9,559 bases of DNA from Thermopetrobacter sp. GTDB taxonomy: Bacteria > Pseudomonadota > Alphaproteobacteria > Rhizobiales > Aestuariivirgaceae. A program made the translations under genes and the position numbers. The notes under the pieces were generated by a model. That model did not search any database. It was not told where the DNA came from and saw only the letters and a list, made by a program, of their open reading frames with translations. Each line of letters starts with the position of its first letter. Positions within the stretch are counted from its first letter, which is position 1. The stretch is from contig DRPD01000015.1 in assembly GCA_011374735.1 (NCBI GenBank), forward strand, positions 1-9,559. Reading direction: 5' to 3'. This document shows positions 6,293 through 9,559 of this stretch, one piece after another.

Positions 6293-6724
6293 TCAGGCCG
6301 GCACGGCCCGCCGCGCCTCCGCCTTGATGCGCGCGATCATCGCCGCCAGCCCATTGGCGCGCTGTGGTGTCAGATGCTCCTTCAGACCCAGCCGCCCGAT
6401 CGCGCCTTCGATGTCCATGTCCAGAATCTCGCGCGCCTTGCGCCCGGACACCAGCGTCAACAGAATGGCGATCAAACCGCGCACGATCATCGCGTCGCTG
6501 TCCGCCCGCATGTGCACCACGGCGTCCTCGCCGCCGGCGTTTTCCACGTCGGTGACGATCCACACCTGCGACACGCAGCCATGCACCCGCGCCTGTTCGG
6601 TTCGCTCTTCTTCCGGCAGTGGCGGCAACGCCTTGCCCAGTTCGATGATGTAGCGATAGCGGTCTTCCCAATCGTCGAGAAAGGCGAAGTCCTCCGCCAG
6701 CTGTTCGAAATCCTGCTGCGCCAT
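6293..6724 (-). CDS. sufE: SufE family cysteine desulfuration protein
   Basis: SufE accepts persulfide sulfur from the cysteine desulfurase SufS and passes it to the SufBCD scaffold for Fe-S cluster assembly in the cytosol. The 143-residue length is typical. The acceptor cysteine is Cys50 in RVHGCVSQVW, equivalent to Cys51 of the E. coli protein. The N-terminal DFAFLDDWEDRYRYIIELGK (12-31) and LPPLPEEER (33-41) are family hallmarks, as is the IVRGLIAILLTLVSGRKA helix in the second half. ATG 6724 is chosen because GGAG lies 10 bp upstream and the protein begins MAQQDF like its relatives; the frame is open further upstream but unlike SufE. No other suf gene is nearby; separation of sufE from the suf operon is common in this class. 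Upstream on the same strand is the DUF5330 gene, 109 bp away. The 3' end converges on DUF6456. Confidence 0.95.
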   Translation of the reverse strand: MAQQDFEQLAEDFAFLDDWEDRYRYIIELGKALPPLPEEERTEQARVHGCVSQVWIVTDVENAGGEDAVVHMRADSDAMIVRGLIAILLTLVSGRKAREILDMDIEGAIGRLGLKEHLTPQRANGLAAMIARIKAEARRAVPA

Positions 6725-6833
6725 GGTCGATGAACTCCGTCGGAGCGATGAGATCGGAACGGCCCAGTCATAGCCGCAAGCGAACGGGCGCGGCAACCGG
6801 CTGGCCGGCCGCGCCATGAAATACCGGCCACCG

Positions 6834-7292
6834 TCAACGCTTGCGGCGCCGTGTATCCGGCCCCAGCCATGGCACCAGCAGATCCTCGATGGTCAGGGTG
6901 CTCTCCGAATCTCGGCGCGGCCGCTGGCGCGCCGCCGGGCGGGTCGTTGAGCCGGTGATCAGCGGATCGGCGTCGCCAGGGCGCGCTATGCCGCCGGGGC
7001 CGGCCGCGCGCGGCGTCGCCGCCGCGCCATTGGCCCGTGCATCGAGCAGCCGCAACGCATAACGCACCTTCATGCGGACGTGCCGCCACACCCGTTCGGC
7101 CACCTGACAGGCCTCGGGCTGGCGCGCGCAGAACCCCCGCGCGTCGCTCACCGCCCGCGCCGCCGCCGACAGCATGCTCTTGCCGTCCGGTGTCATGGCG
7201 GCCTCCCGGGCCCGCAGGGGGTCGCCCTCAGGCGGCATCGGCAGCAGCCAGACTCCGGCGCACAGCAATATGGTCCATCGCATCAACTTCAT
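6834..7292 (-). CDS. DUF5330 domain-containing protein, membrane-anchored or secreted
   Basis: A 152-residue protein with a hydrophobic N-terminus (MKLMRWTILLCAGVWLLP), serving as a signal or anchor. The core is SAAARAVSDARGFCARQPEA with Cys55 and Cys62, the paired cysteines of DUF5330 that may form a disulfide outside the cytoplasm. After an Arg/Pro/Ala-rich low-complexity stretch (about 88-135) it ends with TLTIEDLLVPWLGP, the other conserved patch of the family. ATG 7292 or ATG 7283 could be the start; neither has a strong ribosome site, and the longer open frame (to 7409) does not look coding. The sufE neighbour is usual for this family in alphaproteobacteria, as I recall it. Head to head with it is a peptidoglycan-binding-domain gene, which fits an envelope role. 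No function is established that I know of. Confidence 0.78.
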   Translation of the reverse strand: MKLMRWTILLCAGVWLLPMPPEGDPLRAREAAMTPDGKSMLSAAARAVSDARGFCARQPEACQVAERVWRHVRMKVRYALRLLDARANGAAATPRAAGPGGIARPGDADPLITGSTTRPAARQRPRRDSESTLTIEDLLVPWLGPDTRRRKR

Positions 7293-7471
7293 GACGCCCG
7301 GTTTCGTTTCCCGCGTGAAAACACCATCTCGCGCCGCCGCGGGTGGGGCTGGCGCAGCTTCCGGTTCTATCCGCGGAAGATGAGAATTTGCCTGAAGGGT
7401 CGATGACAATTTTAGCGATCCGCCGCCCCACGCCCGGTTCAGGGTTCATTAACGCCCCGGCTTCTAAAGTG

Positions 7472-7975
7472 ATGCGGAAACGCCGCGCATCCCGGCGCGG
7501 CATCGGAGCATATGCGCGGACGGATCAAGAGCCCATGCAACGACTGGTCGTTCTGGCGAGATTGGTCACGGTGGCGCTGGTGGTGGCGTTCACCGGCGCC
7601 GCCGGCTGGAACGTGCTGTTCGCGCATGCGCCGCGCCAGGCGGAGCGCGCCGCCTCGATGGCGTTCGACGACGTGGCCGGTGAAAATGCCCTGATCCGCC
7701 GCAGCGTGCGCCCATCCGCGCCGCCGCGACGGCTCACCCCGGCCCGGTCACGGCAGGTATTGACGGCGCAGCGCCAGCTGGCCCGCCTCGGCTTTTACCA
7801 CGGCCGCCCGGACGGCGTGCCGGGCCCCGCCACCCGCGCCGCGCTGCGCGCCTTTCAGGGTGAGGTCGGCCTGCCGCGCAGCGGGCGGATCGATCAGGCG
7901 ACGCTGGATCGCCTGCGTTATGAGCTCTACCTGCGCGCGCTCGCCGCCGGCACGGGCAGCGTTTCACGGCCCTGA
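7472..7975 (+). CDS. Membrane-anchored peptidoglycan-binding domain protein
   Basis: A protein of 167 residues if ATG 7472 is used. The N-terminus is cationic (MRKRRASRRG), followed by one membrane segment (about 25-50, LVVLARLVTVALVVAFTGAA and on) and a Pro/Arg linker. A PG_binding_1 repeat lies at about 94-138: VLTAQRQLARLGFYHGRPDG, then VPGPATRAALRAFQ, then GLPRSGRIDQATLDRL. This fold anchors proteins to cell-wall muropeptide; there is no catalytic domain. The start is uncertain: ATG 7472 is chosen because related alphaproteobacterial proteins carry a cationic segment before the membrane helix and third-position GC improves from there. ATG 7535 would give 146 residues and ATG 7403 would give 190; none has a strong ribosome site. 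The gene is divergent from the DUF5330 gene, and the two may share a control region between 7293 and 7471. Its role is probably in the envelope. Confidence 0.8.
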   Translation: MRKRRASRRGIGAYARTDQEPMQRLVVLARLVTVALVVAFTGAAGWNVLFAHAPRQAERAASMAFDDVAGENALIRRSVRPSAPPRRLTPARSRQVLTAQRQLARLGFYHGRPDGVPGPATRAALRAFQGEVGLPRSGRIDQATLDRLRYELYLRALAAGTGSVSRP

Positions 7976-8010
7976 CCCGCCCCGCCCCGCGCCACGCCGT
8001 TTCGCCTTTG

Positions 8011-8018
8011 TTAACCAT
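8011..8018 (+). promoter_or_regulatory. TTAACCAT motif, possible CtrA half-site
   Basis: TTAACCAT occurs once, preceded by TTTG, 78 bp before the start of the 55-aa gene. This octamer is a reported half-site for the cell-cycle regulator CtrA in Caulobacter. A single half-site can occur by chance, although AT-rich words are uncommon in this DNA. Confidence 0.3.
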
Positions 8019-8082
8019 GCCGCGCCACAATCATGACGGCAAGACAGCCATCCATGACCGCGCCGGGAGTGGCGCGGACTTC

Positions 8083-8087
8083 AGGAG
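8083..8087 (+). promoter_or_regulatory. Ribosome binding site deciding the small-protein start
   Basis: AGGAG lies 8 bp before ATG 8096. Upstream in-frame ATGs (8033, 8054) have no comparable site, so the 55-residue product is preferred over a 76-residue one. Confidence 0.75.
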
Positions 8088-8095
8088 CAAGGGTC

Positions 8096-8263
8096 ATGAG
8101 CAAGATCATCCGCTTTCCCATCGAGCGCACCCAGCCGCGAGCGGCCCATGCGCGGCGCGCCGCCGGCGAGATCATTCTGTTTCCCGGCGTGCGGTATGAA
8201 TACCTGAAAGGCGCCGACGCCGGCATGCCTCTACCCGTCAGCCGCCGCGGTCAGCGCCGCTGA
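8096..8263 (+). CDS. Small basic protein of unknown function (55 aa)
   Basis: A 55-residue protein starting MSKIIRFPIERTQPR and continuing with GEIILFPGVRYEY at about 29-41. The motif Ile-Ile-x-Phe-Pro appears twice (4-8 and 31-35), each followed by a charged or aromatic stretch, so the protein may be two similar beta-strand units joined by an Arg/Ala-rich linker. No signal peptide, membrane segment or cysteine is present. I do not recognise a named family with certainty, but the segment ending LFPGVRYEY resembles short alphaproteobacterial proteins I have seen only as hypotheticals. The start is fixed by a good AGGAG site. The gene stands alone between the peptidoglycan-binding gene (120 bp upstream) and the converging DUF1254 gene (15 bp between stops). 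A TTAACCAT motif lies upstream. Confidence 0.68.
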   Translation: MSKIIRFPIERTQPRAAHARRAAGEIILFPGVRYEYLKGADAGMPLPVSRRGQRR

Positions 8264-8278
8264 GCACCCCGGCCCGCA

Positions 8279-8821
8279 TCAGGGCCGCGCCGCACAGCGC
8301 AGCCGCTTGATGGCGCGCCGCACCACCACCGCCTGACCGGGCCAGGGCACATGCGCCCGCACCACGGCCAGCGCCCGTTCGGCGCGCAGTGGCACCTCCA
8401 TCACCGTGCCCTCGAGCCTGGGCAGCACGATGCGCCTCTCGTCATCCGCCGCCGTGTCATCTTCATTCGTTTCCAGCGCCGCTGCACTGAAGCGCAACGT
8501 CACCTTTTCGGCCGGGCTGTGCTGCCGGTCCAGCATGTAGATCACGTGGCCGGCCGGATGATAGACCGTGACCACCCACGGCACCCGCGGCAGATCGAGC
8601 CGCAGCTCCACCCGCCCGTCACCGGGGCGCAACAGGCACGCACCCTCGATGCGTCGTTGCCCCGCCTTGCCATCGACCAGGAAGAAGGCGTTGACGCCGC
8701 GCGCTTCCGCCGCCGCCAGCAGCCGCCGCATTTCCACGCGCGGCATCCACAACAGCACGCCGACGTGCGTCAGCAACGCCACCAGAAGACCGATCGTCAG
8801 CCAGAACAGGAAGGATTTCAC
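8279..8821 (-). CDS. DUF1254-type membrane-anchored protein (GTG start)
   Basis: A 180-residue protein with an N-terminal membrane helix (about 3-26, SFLFWLTIGLLVALLTHVGV and on) and a periplasmic domain. The features I associate with the short alphaproteobacterial DUF1254 proteins that pair with DUF1214 are FFLVDG, a single cysteine in RIEGACLLRP, VPWVVTVYHPAGHVIYMLDR (matching the family's FWSMAIYD-like and N-DR-like stretch) and VMEVPLRAERALAVVRAHVP, with a final cysteine near the end. GTG 8821 is chosen: it makes a GTGA overlap with the DUF1214 stop and has GAGGA 6 bp upstream. An ATG two codons earlier (8827) directly abuts that site and is less likely. It is the last gene of the minus-strand group, and no T-rich terminator follows. 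The function is unknown. Confidence 0.75.
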   Translation of the reverse strand: MKSFLFWLTIGLLVALLTHVGVLLWMPRVEMRRLLAAAEARGVNAFFLVDGKAGQRRIEGACLLRPGDGRVELRLDLPRVPWVVTVYHPAGHVIYMLDRQHSPAEKVTLRFSAAALETNEDDTAADDERRIVLPRLEGTVMEVPLRAERALAVVRAHVPWPGQAVVVRRAIKRLRCAARP

Positions 8822-9372
8822 CGGCATTCCTCGCGTGTGATGGTCAACGGCGCCCGCCGGATCACGCGGTCGCGGATCAGTGGACTGACCCCATACAGCC
8901 GCAGCACCAGCGTGAAGGACTCTCCGGCCGGCGCCTTCAGCCAGTTACCGGCCCGCAGCGTGGCGGCGATGCGGACGCGGGTCATGCCGTCGGCGTCGTG
9001 CAGGGCGTGAAACGAACTGATCGAGGAAACGTCGCCATCGGCGCCGGCCAACGTCAGCCGCCACCATTGCGCGGCGGGCAATTTGCCGGTCAGCACATAG
9101 TGGCAATCACCGTCGAGCGCCGTGTCCGTGTCGTCGCGCCGCGCGGTGAACTCCAGCACGTGCAGGTGGCTGGGCGGCAGGATGCGCCGCGCCGCGTAAT
9201 GCAGCTTGGCATAGGGCGAGGCGTCCACCGCCCCGGCCCGCGGCCAGATCACCCAGCCGCCGGCCCGCACCGCGCCGGAGCCGGCCGCGCCGCCGGCCAT
9301 ATGCAGCGCCGATGCATAGCCCAGGGCCAGCCCCAGGATGATGGTGATGATGAACTTCAGCCCTTCGTTCAT
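8818..9372 (-). CDS. DUF1214 domain-containing protein
   Basis: A 184-residue protein with an N-terminal hydrophobic segment (about 6-25, KFIITIILGLALGYASALHM) as anchor or signal. The body shows the DUF1214 pattern: GGWVIWPRAGAVDASPYAKL (38-57), a Gly-Asp-Cys patch (DGDCHYVLTGKLPAAQWWRL, 87-106), and a C-terminal beta-rich part ending FTLVLRLYG (153-161). In this class DUF1214 is normally followed by the DUF1254 gene, as here with a 4-bp GTGA overlap, which suggests the two proteins form a complex or act together in the envelope. ATG 9372 is used; upstream there is only a G-rich stretch and no clear ribosome site. It lies 32 bp after the stop of the preceding gene on the same strand, so all three are probably one operon. 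The biochemical role is not known. Confidence 0.82.
   Translation of the reverse strand: MNEGLKFIITIILGLALGYASALHMAGGAAGSGAVRAGGWVIWPRAGAVDASPYAKLHYAARRILPPSHLHVLEFTARRDDTDTALDGDCHYVLTGKLPAAQWWRLTLAGADGDVSSISSFHALHDADGMTRVRIAATLRAGNWLKAPAGESFTLVLRLYGVSPLIRDRVIRRAPLTITREECR
8828..8832 (-). promoter_or_regulatory. Ribosome binding site deciding the DUF1254 GTG start
   Basis: Read on the minus strand, GAGGA is followed by 6 bases and then GTG 8821. It touches ATG 8827 with no spacing, which argues against that ATG. Confidence 0.6.
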
Positions 9373-9404
9373 GCGTTGCTTGGCCCCCGGGGCTTGTGAG
9401 TTGA

Positions 9405-9559
9405 TTATCGCCCGGCGCTGAAATTGGTGCGCGCCCGCTTGCGCGGCTTGCGGACCGACGGCCTGAACTGCCGCCGTCGGTTGTCGACCCGGAACAGCCC
9501 GAATACATTGCGCAGGGCACCGGCCAGGCTGCCCGTTTTTCTCTTTCTGCGTGCCGCGC
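9405..9559 (-). CDS. C-terminal end of an unidentified protein with a highly basic tail (truncated by window)
   Basis: Only the last 50 codons are visible; the protein begins beyond the right edge and ends at a TAA at 9405-9407. Eighteen of the 50 residues are Lys or Arg and only one is acidic. Basic clusters lie at both ends (RRKRK and VRKPRKRARTNF), with a short hydrophobic middle (LAGALRNVFGLF). Such a tail could bind nucleic acid, RNA or anionic lipid, or be a cytoplasmic extension; a penicillin-binding or transglycosylase protein is one thing it could be, but nothing here proves it. This frame is preferred over the two other open minus-strand frames because its stop leaves a normal 32-bp gap before the DUF1214 start and its third codon positions are GC-rich. 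It is probably the first visible gene of the DUF1214-DUF1254 operon. Confidence 0.5.
   Translation of the reverse strand, partial: AARRKRKTGSLAGALRNVFGLFRVDNRRRQFRPSVRKPRKRARTNFSAGR

Noticed and set aside
9107..9520. 137-codon minus-strand frame at the right edge
   Set aside because: It overlaps the DUF1214 gene in another frame and is rich in Gly/Arg/Ala/His without a motif. The TAA-ending frame at 9405 and DUF1214 explain the region better.

Overview
This is GC-rich chromosomal DNA whose gene content points to an alphaproteobacterium, probably Hyphomicrobiales or a close order. The evidence is a MucR/Ros zinc-finger regulator, a stand-alone DnaA-domain-IV-like protein beside a DUF6456 protein, SufE beside a DUF5330 protein, a DUF1214/DUF1254 pair, and an ETF-ubiquinone oxidoreductase followed by a TPR gene and ispE. 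The window looks like ordinary core chromosome: I see no insertion sequence, phage gene, CRISPR array, tRNA or rRNA.

Layout. Positions 1-744 hold the 3' end of the ETF-QO gene. A secreted TPR protein (859-2613) and ispE (2610-3482) follow and overlap by 4 bp. A 220-bp AT-rich gap then leads into mucR (3703-4125), which ends in a strong intrinsic terminator. Next come a PAS_5-type protein (4276-4800), the DnaA-C-like HTH protein (4947-5423) and the overlapping DUF6456 gene (5417-6289).

sufE (6293-6724) and a DUF5330 gene (6834-7292) run on the minus strand and converge on DUF6456 with only 3 bp between the two stop codons. A membrane-anchored peptidoglycan-binding-domain protein (about 7472-7975) lies head to head with the DUF5330 gene. 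A 55-aa conserved-looking small protein (8096-8263) follows. The right end is a minus-strand operon that reads leftward from the window edge: the highly basic C-terminus of an unidentified protein, then DUF1214, then DUF1254, the last two coupled by a GTGA overlap.

Functions covered include electron transfer from flavoproteins to quinone, isoprenoid synthesis by the MEP pathway, Fe-S cluster assembly, transcription control (MucR, PAS, DnaA-like HTH) and several poorly characterised envelope proteins. The parts that most deserve a second look are the AT-rich control region in front of mucR (a palindrome, an inverted repeat and a perfect 10-bp tandem repeat just upstream of a consensus -35 box), the DnaA-like/DUF6456 pair, and the 55-aa protein with its duplicated hydrophobic-Phe-Pro motif. 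No gap without a gene exceeds 300 bases.
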